Shown here: piece by piece, positions 6,991 through 15,419 of the stretch
How the letters are laid out: each line of letters begins with the position of its first letter
Numbering within the stretch: position 1 is the stretch's first letter
Source: Ilumatobacteraceae bacterium
GTDB lineage: Bacteria > Actinomycetota > Acidimicrobiia > Acidimicrobiales > Ilumatobacteraceae
DNA: 36,167 nt
Direction of reading: 5' to 3'
NCBI GenBank assembly: GCA_017853385.1
Contig: JAFMJR010000010.1
Span: forward strand, 1 to 36,167
The notes under the pieces: generated by a model
What the model saw: the letters and a program-made list of their open reading frames with translations, nothing else
Told to the model about the DNA's origin: nothing
Databases searched by the model: none
Made by a program: the position numbers and the translations under genes

Positions 6991-8157
6991 CTACTCCTCT
7001 TCGTCATCACCCAATAAAAATTTGTTCTTCACTTCTGGAAGCGGAAACTGACCTGTGCGATCTCGAGGCGCATATTGCTCAAGGAATTCATACTTTGTTG
7101 TCGGATGTTCGGTTGCAAGCCTGGTGACTTTGCGTAGCGAGCGCAACCTGTCTGGGCGCTCAATCGCAAAAGGTCCAACGCGTAGCGACAAGTAAGTGAA
7201 TCCGCCAACAACGATCGGCAACCAATATTGCGCAATGCGATATGTCAACACACCAAGAGTCGCAGTGTTCCGGGTGAGACCGAAACCAACGAGTGACGGA
7301 ATGTAAATACCTTCAACAATTCCAAGACCACCAGGAGTGATCGGCACTACTGACAAAATGTTTGCCAGACCAAAAGAGACTATGAGAGCGTCTGGCGCAA
7401 CATCTCCACCAAATGCGCGAATAAACACCCATAGCGCGAGCATGTCAAGTACCCAGTTCACTAGCGCCCAACCCAACACTCGCGTCAACAGTTTTGGTTC
7501 AGAAGCCAAACCTTGAAGACGATTGCCTAAATGTTCAAGCACTTCTGCAGCATGGTCTTCATCAAGATGCAATTTGCGTGCGCACCATCGCAAGAAACGC
7601 TCTGCTCTACCTTGACCGTCAATCAAACCAAATATCAGCGCAGCCGCAATCAACATCAAAATGATTCCAATGATTGCGGCGGTTCCATACGCAGCGTTCA
7701 CTCCACGTCCTGCCGACACAATGAGTCCGACCCACAAAATTAAATTCAACATCACCGCAGAACCCAAACCTGCAGTTGCTAATGCGAATCCTGCATCTGG
7801 TCCGGCCACGCCAGACAATGTCAGCATTCGATAACCAAGTGCAGTGCTCGCAGCACTGCCCCCAGGCAAAACGTTGCCCACTGATTTGGTACTCAACTGA
7901 ATGCGGAACAATCGCATCACCGAAATTTCATTGTGATGCTCTGCAAGTGCTGCTTTGGTAAGTAGCGAATAACTAAACAGTGCGGCGAATTCAAGACCGA
8001 GCCCAAGAACCAGAAGCGATGGTTTGATCTGGGAAAGATCAGCCACTGCTTTTCGAAAGCCGGGGATCAGCGGAAGCACGAAAAAGTAAACAATTGCTGC
8101 GAAGAGCACCCACTTCGCGGTGGTGAAGACAGATTTCAACCCACTCAGCCGCGACAT
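6991..8157 (-). CDS. Flippase-like membrane protein (LPG synthase TM/YbhN family)
   Basis: 388-residue polytopic protein. Helices are visible from about residue 13 onward (WVLFAAIVYFFVLPLIPG, LLVLGLGLEFAALFSYSLL, MLNLILWVGLIVSAG, AAIIGIILMLIAAALIFGLI, and four more). Family markers are GNVLPGGSAASTALGYRML, and SFGLANILSVVPITPGGLGIVEGIY near the end. Relatives include the membrane part of MprF, which flips lysyl-phosphatidylglycerol, and stand-alone YbhN/AglD proteins thought to move lipids or lipid-linked sugars. No aminoacyl transferase domain is present. The stop lies 9 bp upstream of the MaoC start, so the two may be co-transcribed. Substrate is unknown. Confidence 0.85.
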   Translation of the reverse strand: MSRLSGLKSVFTTAKWVLFAAIVYFFVLPLIPGFRKAVADLSQIKPSLLVLGLGLEFAALFSYSLLTKAALAEHHNEISVMRLFRIQLSTKSVGNVLPGGSAASTALGYRMLTLSGVAGPDAGFALATAGLGSAVMLNLILWVGLIVSAGRGVNAAYGTAAIIGIILMLIAAALIFGLIDGQGRAERFLRWCARKLHLDEDHAAEVLEHLGNRLQGLASEPKLLTRVLGWALVNWVLDMLALWVFIRAFGGDVAPDALIVSFGLANILSVVPITPGGLGIVEGIYIPSLVGFGLTRNTATLGVLTYRIAQYWLPIVVGGFTYLSLRVGPFAIERPDRLRSLRKVTRLATEHPTTKYEFLEQYAPRDRTGQFPLPEVKNKFLLGDDEEE

Positions 8158-8185
8158 GCCCTAAATCGTAGGTGACAACACCGTG

Positions 8186-8208
8186 CTGGGTTAGGCCCTA
8201 TGACCCAG
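8186..8208. promoter_or_regulatory. Inverted repeat in the flippase/acyl-CoA dehydrogenase divergent promoter
   Basis: CTGGGT (8186-8191) and ACCCAG (8203-8208) form a 6-bp perfect dyad with an 11-bp spacer, centrally placed in the 71-bp gap between two divergent genes. A regulator operator is possible, for example for a TetR- or GntR-like repressor of acyl-CoA metabolism. No regulator gene is present in the window, so this rests on position and symmetry only. Confidence 0.3.
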
Positions 8209-8228
8209 TGCTCACTAGCGTTTAACGA

Positions 8229-9848
8229 ATGGCGACCTCAAAATCCTCTCCAACACCCGATCTCACACGCGCAGCCGAGGTCACCGACCTTGCTCGTCGA
8301 GTTGTAGGAAAAGGAGTTCGCACACTCGCAGAACAGGGCGGCCCAGAGGTTCACCAGGTACTGGCATACGACCTTGCGCACAGTGCTGCTGCAATTGAGA
8401 CGGCACGCTCGCTTATTGACTACGGCGGTAAGGGCACGACTGAAGCACTCATCACATGCGCATTCGTTGCAGACATGTTGCATGAAGTGAGCTCTCGCCT
8501 GCTCGGTCGTGAATCAATGTGGGGAGTTACACCGAACCCATTGGCGCAAGCTCATGACTTCATGACCACTTTCCGAGAGCCAGAGTTCTTGGCTTCACTC
8601 GCATCAGTACAAGGCCCTCGCCATCTTGAGGACGAATTTGAAATGGTGCAAGACACGTTCCGCAGTTTTGCAACGAAGGTGATTGCACCACATGCAGAAC
8701 ATGTTCACCGCCACAATGCCGATGTTCCAGAAGAAATTATTTCTGGATTGTCAGAACTTGGCGCGTTTGGTCTTTCCGTTCCTTCGGAATACGGCGGCTT
8801 CAGCGAAGGCGGCGATGGTGAATACATGGCCAACTGCATTGCGACTGAAGAGCTGTCGCGCGCATCGCTCGGAATTGGTGGCTCGCTAATTACGCGCCCA
8901 GAAATTCTTACTCGCGCATTGGTTAACGGCGGCACCGAAGCACAAAAGCAAGAGTGGCTGCCAAAACTTGCAACGGCAGAAGTAATGGCTGCAGTTGCAG
9001 TAACTGAACCTGACTACGGCAGCGACGTAGCCAATCTCACCACCATGGCGGTGAAAGGCAAAAACGAAGAAGGCGTTGAGGGCTACATCATCAATGGCGT
9101 AAAAACTTGGTGCACCTTTGCTGCCCGCGCAAACGTGTTGATGTTGCTTGCACGCACCGACCCAGATCGCAGCAAAACCCACCGTGGTCTCAGCTTGTTC
9201 ATTGTTCCTAAACCGCAAGGTGATGCACATGGCTTCATGTTCAAACAACCAGGTGGCGGAAAAATGGAAGGTCGACCAATTGACACCATTGGCTATCGCG
9301 GTATGCACAGTTACGAAATCGCGATCGAGAATTGGTTTGTTCCGGCAGACCACTTAATTGGTGAAGAATCTGGGCTTGGCAAAGGTTTCTATTACCAGAT
9401 GAGCGGTTTTGAAAACGGTCGACTGCAGACAGCTGCACGCGCAGTTGGCGTGATGCAAGCGTCGTACGAAGCAGCGTTTGAATACGCAAACAACCGCAAA
9501 GTGTTTGGCAACAACATTGCCGAATACCAACTCACACAAGTCAAGCTTGGACGAATGGCAGTAATTACTCAGGCCTCACGTCAATTCGCTTACACCGTCG
9601 CAAAATTGATGGGTAAAGGCGAGGGTCAAATGGAAGCCAGCATGGTGAAGGCATATGTTTGCAAAGCCGCCGAATGGGTTTCGCGCGAAGCGATGCAAAT
9701 TCATGGCGGTTTTGGTTACGCCGAGGAATACTCCGTCAGTCGCCTATTTGTTGATGCACGAGTGCTTTCAATTTTTGAAGGCGCAGACGAAACGCTGTGC
9801 CTCAAGGTGATTGCTCGACGAATGGTTGAAGAATCAACCGTTAAATAA
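8229..9848 (+). CDS. Acyl-CoA dehydrogenase with N-terminal extension, probable (2S)-methylsuccinyl-CoA dehydrogenase
   Basis: 539 residues against about 380-400 for ordinary acyl-CoA dehydrogenases. Residues 1 to about 130 are an extra helical domain (AYDLAHSAAAIETARSLIDYGGKGTTEALI, ADMLHEVSSRLLGRESMWGV), a feature of methylsuccinyl-CoA dehydrogenase (Mcd) of the ethylmalonyl-CoA pathway. The standard body follows: PSEYGGFSEGG, AVTEPDYGSDV, GVKTWCTFAARANVLMLLART, QIHGGFGYAEEYSVSRLFVDAR, and FEGADETL, where Glu517 sits at the catalytic base position of medium-chain-type enzymes. It would oxidise methylsuccinyl-CoA to mesaconyl-CoA using FAD. A branched-chain acyl-CoA dehydrogenase is the alternative. 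It is convergent with the HAD gene (8-bp overlap). No strong Shine-Dalgarno precedes the ATG. Confidence 0.82.
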   Translation: MATSKSSPTPDLTRAAEVTDLARRVVGKGVRTLAEQGGPEVHQVLAYDLAHSAAAIETARSLIDYGGKGTTEALITCAFVADMLHEVSSRLLGRESMWGVTPNPLAQAHDFMTTFREPEFLASLASVQGPRHLEDEFEMVQDTFRSFATKVIAPHAEHVHRHNADVPEEIISGLSELGAFGLSVPSEYGGFSEGGDGEYMANCIATEELSRASLGIGGSLITRPEILTRALVNGGTEAQKQEWLPKLATAEVMAAVAVTEPDYGSDVANLTTMAVKGKNEEGVEGYIINGVKTWCTFAARANVLMLLARTDPDRSKTHRGLSLFIVPKPQGDAHGFMFKQPGGGKMEGRPIDTIGYRGMHSYEIAIENWFVPADHLIGEESGLGKGFYYQMSGFENGRLQTAARAVGVMQASYEAAFEYANNRKVFGNNIAEYQLTQVKLGRMAVITQASRQFAYTVAKLMGKGEGQMEASMVKAYVCKAAEWVSREAMQIHGGFGYAEEYSVSRLFVDARVLSIFEGADETLCLKVIARRMVEESTVK

Positions 9849-10554
9849 ACGAGAGCAAATCGTGCAGCGAGCTAATGCGCTCGCAGTCATATTGCGCATG
9901 ATCGTTGTAAGGGTCTAACAGGATTGGGTGAATGCCCGCGTTACGTGCACCCTCAACATCGTTCACGTACGAGTCGCCAACATATGCGATGCGATCATTG
10001 CCAATTCCCTTGTCGTTCATAACAGCTAATGCATCACGGAAAATGCCGGCGTGAGGTTTTGCCGTGCCAATGACATGTGAATCGGTCACGATAAGCACGG
10101 GTACACCAGCACCAGTTCCCACTTGACAAATACACTGATTGGCCAGCGTTGCCTCTACCTGACCACTGGCATTCGAAACGATTCCGATTGGAAGTCCGTG
10201 TAAGTGCATTCGCCACAACGCTGCAGCTGATTCAAGAATTGGATAGCGCCATAAAAATGGTGAAAACATTTTGCGAAGTTGCTCACTTGCGCTTTGTGCT
10301 GATTGCCCCGAAAGTCCCGCAGCCTCTACATAGGCATCGCGGTAAGGGTCCCAACTGAATCCGTCAATGGTTTCTTTTTCCGAAGCACGCGCAACGCTGT
10401 CCAGTCTTTCCATCCCTGCGTAATGCGCACGCATGAGTCGCTCAATTGATCCGTCACCACCATGCGCGCGAACAATTGCGCCTAATGAGATTGGGTCTGG
10501 CAGTAAAAAGATGCCGCCAGCATCAAAGAGAATTGCGTCAAATCGCTTGGTCAC
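9841..10554 (-). CDS. HAD-superfamily hydrolase (subfamily IA-like)
   Basis: 237 residues. Motif I is ILFDAGGIF with nucleophile Asp11; the usual second Asp is Gly13, a DAGG variant known in other HAD-IA members. Motif II is GIVSNASG, motif III includes GTAKPHAGIF, and motif IV is YVGDSYVNDVEGARNAG. These support a small-molecule phosphatase or related hydrolase, but the substrate cannot be read. GTG start overlaps the stop of the CoA lyase gene by 4 bp (GTGA), so the two are translationally coupled. That suggests a link to the same acyl-CoA pathway or a housekeeping clean-up role. Confidence 0.87.
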   Translation of the reverse strand: MTKRFDAILFDAGGIFLLPDPISLGAIVRAHGGDGSIERLMRAHYAGMERLDSVARASEKETIDGFSWDPYRDAYVEAAGLSGQSAQSASEQLRKMFSPFLWRYPILESAAALWRMHLHGLPIGIVSNASGQVEATLANQCICQVGTGAGVPVLIVTDSHVIGTAKPHAGIFRDALAVMNDKGIGNDRIAYVGDSYVNDVEGARNAGIHPILLDPYNDHAQYDCERISSLHDLLSFI

Positions 10555-11492
10555 GCTTGTGGTGAACGCTTGCGACCTGCACGCTCGCCGCGTGAGATGA
10601 ACTTCAATGCCATCTTGCGACTTGCCTCATCAATCATTTCGTTACCAAACATGACAGCACCCTTGCCTTCACCTTCGGTTGCTTCCTTGTAAGCATCAAT
10701 GATCGACCAAGCTTTATCAAACTGCTCTTGTGTTGGTGAAAACACGTCGTTCAAAACTGTCACTTGATCTGGATGCAACGCCCACTTGCCGTCGTAGCCG
10801 AGAATGCGTGAGCGCATGCTGTATTCACGAAGTGCTTCGCTATCACGAACATGCAAGAACGGCCCGTCAATAACCTGCAATCCGTTGGCGCGACCAGCCA
10901 TCAAGATCTTGTTGTATACGTAGTGGAAGTGATCTCCTGGGTATTCATCAATTTTCACGCCACCGGTAAGAACAGGCATTTCCATGCTTGCTGCAAAGTC
11001 TGCTGGACCAAAAATAATTGTTTCTAGTCGCGGACTTGCTGCGCAAATTTCTTCAACATTGATGAGGCCGCGTGCTGTTTCTATTTGCGCCTCAATTCCA
11101 ATGTGTCCGATTGGAAGGCCAGCCGAAATTTCAACTTGGCGTAGCAACATGTCGGTAGCAACAATCTGCGCCGCCGATTCGACTTTTGGCAACATAATCT
11201 CATCGAGGCGCTCGCCTGCATTGCCGACTACTTCAATGATGTCAAATGCTGTCCACTTTGTGCTCCAGTCATTGACACGAACACACAAAACTTTGTCGCC
11301 CCAGTCATTACCGCGAATTGCTGCTGCGATCTTTGCTCGTGAGGCTTCCTTTTCTTTTGGTGCAACTGCGTCTTCAAGATCTAAAAACACCATGTCGGCA
11401 GGAATGCCAGGCCCTTTGGCCAACATCTTTTCAGATGAGCCTGGAATTGAAAGACAGGAACGGCGTGGAAGATTGCGTGAGCGTGCAGACAT
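10551..11492 (-). CDS. HpcH/HpaI-family CoA lyase, malyl-CoA/beta-methylmalyl-CoA lyase-like
   Basis: 313-residue CitE-like aldolase. Motifs: RSCLSIPGSSEKMLAKG (CoA binding), FLDLEDAVAPKEKEASR, GIEAQIETARGL with Mg ligand Glu138, FGPADFAASM with Asp165, and GYDGKWALHPDQV. In the ethylmalonyl-CoA pathway the enzyme splits beta-methylmalyl-CoA into glyoxylate and propionyl-CoA, and malyl-CoA into glyoxylate and acetyl-CoA. The nearby MaoC hydratase and extended acyl-CoA dehydrogenase support this role over citrate lyase; no CitD or CitF partner is present. It overlaps the downstream HAD gene by 4 bp. Citramalyl-CoA lyase remains an alternative. Confidence 0.85.
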   Translation of the reverse strand: MSARSRNLPRRSCLSIPGSSEKMLAKGPGIPADMVFLDLEDAVAPKEKEASRAKIAAAIRGNDWGDKVLCVRVNDWSTKWTAFDIIEVVGNAGERLDEIMLPKVESAAQIVATDMLLRQVEISAGLPIGHIGIEAQIETARGLINVEEICAASPRLETIIFGPADFAASMEMPVLTGGVKIDEYPGDHFHYVYNKILMAGRANGLQVIDGPFLHVRDSEALREYSMRSRILGYDGKWALHPDQVTVLNDVFSPTQEQFDKAWSIIDAYKEATEGEGKGAVMFGNEMIDEASRKMALKFISRGERAGRKRSPQA

Positions 11493-11502
11493 GGCTTACA
11501 GG

Positions 11503-12303
11503 TTACATCGCACTTCGCACGAGCATCTCAGTCGTAGGGGCGCACTCCGCAACTACTGATGTGCTCGCAGAGGTTGTTCCCGTTGGCCCTACTACCGATT
11601 GCACCAATGTTCTTGGGACAATATCTACTTGCGAACCCCACGGGCGGTCTGCACTGACATTGCGGTCTTTCATTGCATTCCACAATTCTGCGGGCAAACG
11701 AGTACCACGACGTGCTGTGACAAGTGATGGTTTTTCCGCAACATAGGCAAGTGCTGCAGCTGCACGCGACCCTGAGCTCATTAAAAATTCATCAGGTCCA
11801 CATCCGAGTGCATCCAGCACCAACATGTCACACAAGTCAATTGCTATTGCTGCATGCTCGCTTGACACCACCTCTGCTTCAACATCTACACGTTCGAGTG
11901 CGTTCACCGCATTATCGGCCGACCCGAACGAATCAATCACCAATGCTTTGCAATCGCCACGTTGTACAAGTGCTTCAAGTGCTGTTGGGCTCCACCCAAC
12001 AATGCACAACACCTGTGCGTCACGCATTTGGTCCAGCAAATGATCTGTTGTGGCATCTTTTTCGATTTCAGCTTCAAGTTCGTATAAACGTTCAAAGGGA
12101 TCCATTGCTGAAAGCGCTTGAGCGCATAACCACCACAACGGCGCACATGTCGGATGCCGCTCCACAATGCGACGAGCCGCCAAAACCAAGCCCGCCGGCT
12201 CCATATGCAGTCCAAACAGAGCCTGCGCCGTCTCGCTCACCAGCGCAACTGGATCGGCGCCAGTGGCACGCGCCACATAGCGCAAATGCTCAATTGGGTG
12301 CAT
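11503..12303 (-). CDS. Hypothetical protein, possibly eIF2B/sugar-isomerase-like fold
   Basis: 266 residues, not securely recognised. The N-terminal 60 residues are helical (HLRYVARATGADPVALVSETAQALF). The middle has Rossmann-like strands (AQVLCIVGWSPTALEALVQRG, KALVIDSFGSADNAV, CDMLVLDALGCGPDEFLMSSGSRAAAALAYVAEKPSLVTAR). The last block, a stranded DMLVLDA followed by an SGSRAAAALA helix and a strand, resembles the end of eIF2B-alpha/ribose-bisphosphate isomerase proteins. This is a weak fold-level impression, not a family assignment. The gene lies 10 bp upstream of the CoA lyase start on the same strand, so it may head that operon. It is divergent from the thioredoxin-fold gene. Confidence 0.65.
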   Translation of the reverse strand: MHPIEHLRYVARATGADPVALVSETAQALFGLHMEPAGLVLAARRIVERHPTCAPLWWLCAQALSAMDPFERLYELEAEIEKDATTDHLLDQMRDAQVLCIVGWSPTALEALVQRGDCKALVIDSFGSADNAVNALERVDVEAEVVSSEHAAIAIDLCDMLVLDALGCGPDEFLMSSGSRAAAALAYVAEKPSLVTARRGTRLPAELWNAMKDRNVSADRPWGSQVDIVPRTLVQSVVGPTGTTSASTSVVAECAPTTEMLVRSAM

Positions 12304-12344
12304 TGTTGAGACGCTAGTCCTCTAACTTGCTACCGTCTCATCCT

Positions 12345-12833
12345 GTGGCAAACGCACCTTCTCTCGATACCTCACTGAAACCCCTCAATGGCGAAGCCCG
12401 CCCCTTGCGCGAATGGCTGATGACTTTTCACCTCACTTCGATCGTGATTGACCCTTACACCAACGAGAGTGCCTGGATTTTGAAAACAGCCGAGCGCATC
12501 ATGCACCAGTTTGCAGGCGCGGCAACTCGAGTGAACTTCGTTGTGACCGCATCTGAAGCTGACACCAAGAAGTTTCTCGGACCACTAGCCGATCGTTTTC
12601 TCACTTTTGCCGACCCAGACCGCGTGCTTGTTAAGCAGCTTGGACTCACCGAACTTCCTGCGTTTGTTTTCATTCAGTCTGATGGAACTGTTCCACAGAG
12701 TGCGGAAGGTTGGAGCCCTGCATCGTGGCGAAAAGTGTCGGATTACATCGCTGACACCGTGAAATGGTCTCGCCCATTAATTCCTGCAGCTGGTGATCCG
12801 GGTACCTTTAAGGGCTCACCGGCACTCGTGTAA
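12345..12833 (+). CDS. Thioredoxin-fold protein lacking cysteines
   Basis: 162 residues from GTG at 12345; a TTG at 12327 is also in frame. The order of strands and helices is thioredoxin-like: [79 protein letters not shown], with LPAFVFI holding the cis-proline position. There is no cysteine anywhere, and the place of the CxxC motif is taken by DPYTNES, so it cannot be a disulfide oxidoreductase. Its stop codon overlaps the fumarase start (TAATG), implying coupled translation. A chaperone or assembly role for the oxygen-sensitive Fe-S fumarase is an attractive guess only. Confidence 0.75.
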   Translation: MANAPSLDTSLKPLNGEARPLREWLMTFHLTSIVIDPYTNESAWILKTAERIMHQFAGAATRVNFVVTASEADTKKFLGPLADRFLTFADPDRVLVKQLGLTELPAFVFIQSDGTVPQSAEGWSPASWRKVSDYIADTVKWSRPLIPAAGDPGTFKGSPALV

Positions 12834-14491
12834 TGGCTACACCTTCGCCTGCGCCTTTCGAATTTTCTGAACTGCTCCCACTCGGTGCAGACACCACTCA
12901 ATACAGATTTCTTGGTAACGAAGGTGTCTCTACTTTCGAAACCAGCGAAGGAACATTTCTCAAAGTAGATCCTTCCGCAATCACTTTGCTCACGGAACAT
13001 GCGATGCGAGATATTGCTCACTTGCTCCGACCAAGCCATTTGCAACAACTTGCCAACATCATGGTTGATCCTGAGGCAAGTGATAACGATCGATTCGTTG
13101 CGCTCGACCTGTTGAAGAATGCGAGCATTGCAGCTGGCGGAGTGCTTCCTATGTGTCAAGACACCGGAACCGCAATCGTGAAAGGCAAGAAAGGCCAGTT
13201 TGTGTTTACTGGCGGCGGCGATGAAGAGGCAATTTCGCGCGGCGTGTACAACACCTACCTCACGAGCAACTTGCGTTACAGCCAGCTCGCTCCCCTGTCG
13301 ATGTACGAAGAAGTAAACACCAACACCAACTTGCCTGCGGAAATCAAAATCTCTGCAGTAGATGGTGATGAATACAAGTTCTTGTTTATGGCTAAAGGTG
13401 GCGGGTCGGCAAACAAGAGTTACTTATTTCAAGAAACAAAAGCCTTGCTCAATGAGAAATCTCTGTTGCCTTGGGCTTTTGAAAAAATGAAAACCCTTGG
13501 CACTGCTGCGTGCCCTCCGTATCACTTAGCAATTGTGATTGGTGGAACATCTGCTGAATATGCAGTAGAGACAGCAAAGCTTGCCAGCGCCCATTACCTC
13601 GATTCGCTACCAACATCTGGCAGCAAACTCGGTCATGCATTCAGAGATCTTGAGCTCGAACAAAAAATGCTCACGCTTTCACAACAAACCGGTATCGGTG
13701 CTCAGTTTGGTGGCAAATACTTCTGCCACGACGTGCGAGTTATTCGCTTGCCGCGACACGGAGCAAGTTGCCCAGTTGCTATGGCCGTAAGTTGCAGCGC
13801 AGATCGACAAGCCCTCGGAAAGATCAACAGCAAAGGCATTTTCCTCGAAGAGCTAGAAACCGACCCTGCACGCTTTCTTCCCGAGATCACCGAGGAGCAT
13901 TTGACGACCGAAGTGGTTTCTATAGATCTCAATTTGCCGATGGCGGAAATTCGCGACACATTGTCGAAATACCCTGTGAAGACACGCGTCATGCTTACGG
14001 GCCCAATGGTGGTTGCACGAGACATTGCTCACGCAAAGATCAAAGAACGACTTGACGCTGGTCAGGGCCTTCCTCAATACATGAAAGATCACTGCGTGTA
14101 TTACGCGGGCCCTGCAAAGACTCCAGAAGGATTCGCATCAGGTTCGTTTGGTCCAACCACTGCCGGTCGCATGGATAGCTACGTTGCCGACTTCCAAGCT
14201 GCTGGTGGCAGTTTCGTCATGTTGGCCAAGGGCAATCGTTCGCGGCAAGTTACCGATGCCTGCAATACCTACGGTGGTTTTTACCTTGGCTCAATTGGTG
14301 GACCAGCTGCTCGCTTGGCTCAAGACTGCATCACCAAAGTTGAAGTGTTGGAGTATGCAGAGCTTGGCATGGAAGCGGTGTGGAAAATTGAAGTGCAAGA
14401 TTTCCCTGCCTTCATCGTGGTGGATGACAAAGGCAATGACTTCTTTGATGCAATTAACGCCAACACTGGCGTCAAGTTAACTATTCGCTAA
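12833..14491 (+). CDS. Fumarate hydratase class I (iron-sulfur fumarase)
   Basis: 552-residue single-chain class I fumarase of the FumA/FumB type, converting fumarate and malate in the TCA cycle. The alpha part has [20 protein letters not shown]. The three probable 4Fe-4S ligands are Cys108, Cys227 ([20 protein letters not shown]) and Cys321 ([16 protein letters not shown]), each exactly three residues beyond Cys105, Cys224 and Cys318 that I recall for E. coli FumA. The beta part has [20 protein letters not shown] and [28 protein letters not shown]. Length equals the family norm. The start overlaps the stop of the thioredoxin-fold gene by 1 bp. It ends 7 bp from the convergent oxidoreductase gene. 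Confidence 0.96.
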   Translation: MATPSPAPFEFSELLPLGADTTQYRFLGNEGVSTFETSEGTFLKVDPSAITLLTEHAMRDIAHLLRPSHLQQLANIMVDPEASDNDRFVALDLLKNASIAAGGVLPMCQDTGTAIVKGKKGQFVFTGGGDEEAISRGVYNTYLTSNLRYSQLAPLSMYEEVNTNTNLPAEIKISAVDGDEYKFLFMAKGGGSANKSYLFQETKALLNEKSLLPWAFEKMKTLGTAACPPYHLAIVIGGTSAEYAVETAKLASAHYLDSLPTSGSKLGHAFRDLELEQKMLTLSQQTGIGAQFGGKYFCHDVRVIRLPRHGASCPVAMAVSCSADRQALGKINSKGIFLEELETDPARFLPEITEEHLTTEVVSIDLNLPMAEIRDTLSKYPVKTRVMLTGPMVVARDIAHAKIKERLDAGQGLPQYMKDHCVYYAGPAKTPEGFASGSFGPTTAGRMDSYVADFQAAGGSFVMLAKGNRSRQVTDACNTYGGFYLGSIGGPAARLAQDCITKVEVLEYAELGMEAVWKIEVQDFPAFIVVDDKGNDFFDAINANTGVKLTIR

Positions 14492-14498
14492 TTGCGCG

Positions 14499-15419
14499 TT
14501 ATCGCTTGAGCAGCGACTTCAGCATTTCACGAGTGTCGTGTTGCTCATCTGGTGTTGCACCAAACTCCACACCACCAAAATCGGTCACGCCAACTTCTTG
14601 CAATGCAGCAACTTTGTCGAACACCTCGCTTGCTGAACCAATGATCGCCACGTCGGCAGGACCAGCAGCACCTTCGTGATCAAGCATTGCGCGATAGCTC
14701 GGTAATTGTCCATACACCGCAAACACTTGTGCTGCGCGAGCGCGAGCGCCTTCAACATCTTTTGTTACACACACTGGTAGCGCAGCAATCACTCGAGGCT
14801 TTGGCTTGCCCAACTTCTCTGCCGCTTCAGTAATTGTTGGAACAGTCAATGTTCGCAGTGTCTCTGGACCGGTGCACCATGTCAGCGTTCCCTGAGTCAT
14901 AGCTGCTGCCAAACGCAGCATTTGTGGTCCGAGTGCAGCAATCACCACGTCGCAACTCTGCGGTTTACCAATGGTGAGTTCTGCATGCGTTGTCAAAGTC
15001 TCTCCAGCAAATGAGACCTTTTGGTCATGAATCAGTGGCATCAAAATGGAGAGGTATTCCTTCATGTGGCGCAATGGCTTGTCAAAGGAAAGATTCAACA
15101 TTCCTTCAATAACCACTTGGTGGCTCAAACCAATACCCAGGCACAAACGACCGCCACTTGCTTGATTTGCAGTTAACGCTTGTTGCGCCAACATCATCGG
15201 GTGGCGTGGGTATGTAGGAATGACGCTTGTTCCAAGTTCAATTCGAGGAACTTCATGGCCAACAACAGACAAGGTGCTTAGTGCGTCTAACCCGAAAATC
15301 TGCGATTGCCAATACGAAGCAAAGCCGTCGCGCTCTGCTGCCTTTGCTTCTGCCAGCACACCATCAACAGTGCTGTCGTTATTTGATCCAAAAATACCTA
15401 TGTTCATGCGGTTGGTCAT
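14499..15419 (-). CDS. LLM-class flavin/F420-dependent oxidoreductase
   Basis: 306-residue luciferase-like monooxygenase fold (TIM barrel). Recognisable blocks are NIGIFGSNN at the N-terminus, ERDGFASYWQSQIFGLDALSTLSVVG, IELGTSVIPTYPRHPMMLAQQALTANQASGGRLCLGIGLSHQ, and PVLYLAALGP-like strands (VVIAALGPQMLRLA). This layout is that of actinobacterial F420-dependent LLM oxidoreductases, which reduce or oxidise unknown small molecules; FMN use cannot be excluded. The substrate is unknown. The start (ATG) overlaps the stop of the SGNH hydrolase gene by 4 bp, so the two are co-translated, with mscL at the front of the operon. Confidence 0.88.
   Translation of the reverse strand: MTNRMNIGIFGSNNDSTVDGVLAEAKAAERDGFASYWQSQIFGLDALSTLSVVGHEVPRIELGTSVIPTYPRHPMMLAQQALTANQASGGRLCLGIGLSHQVVIEGMLNLSFDKPLRHMKEYLSILMPLIHDQKVSFAGETLTTHAELTIGKPQSCDVVIAALGPQMLRLAAAMTQGTLTWCTGPETLRTLTVPTITEAAEKLGKPKPRVIAALPVCVTKDVEGARARAAQVFAVYGQLPSYRAMLDHEGAAGPADVAIIGSASEVFDKVAALQEVGVTDFGGVEFGATPDEQHDTREMLKSLLKR

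Noticed and set aside
9841-10554. HAD protein as an inactive pseudo-phosphatase because the second motif I Asp is Gly
   Set aside because: The DAGG variant occurs in other HAD-IA proteins and motifs II-IV are intact, so loss of function cannot be claimed.
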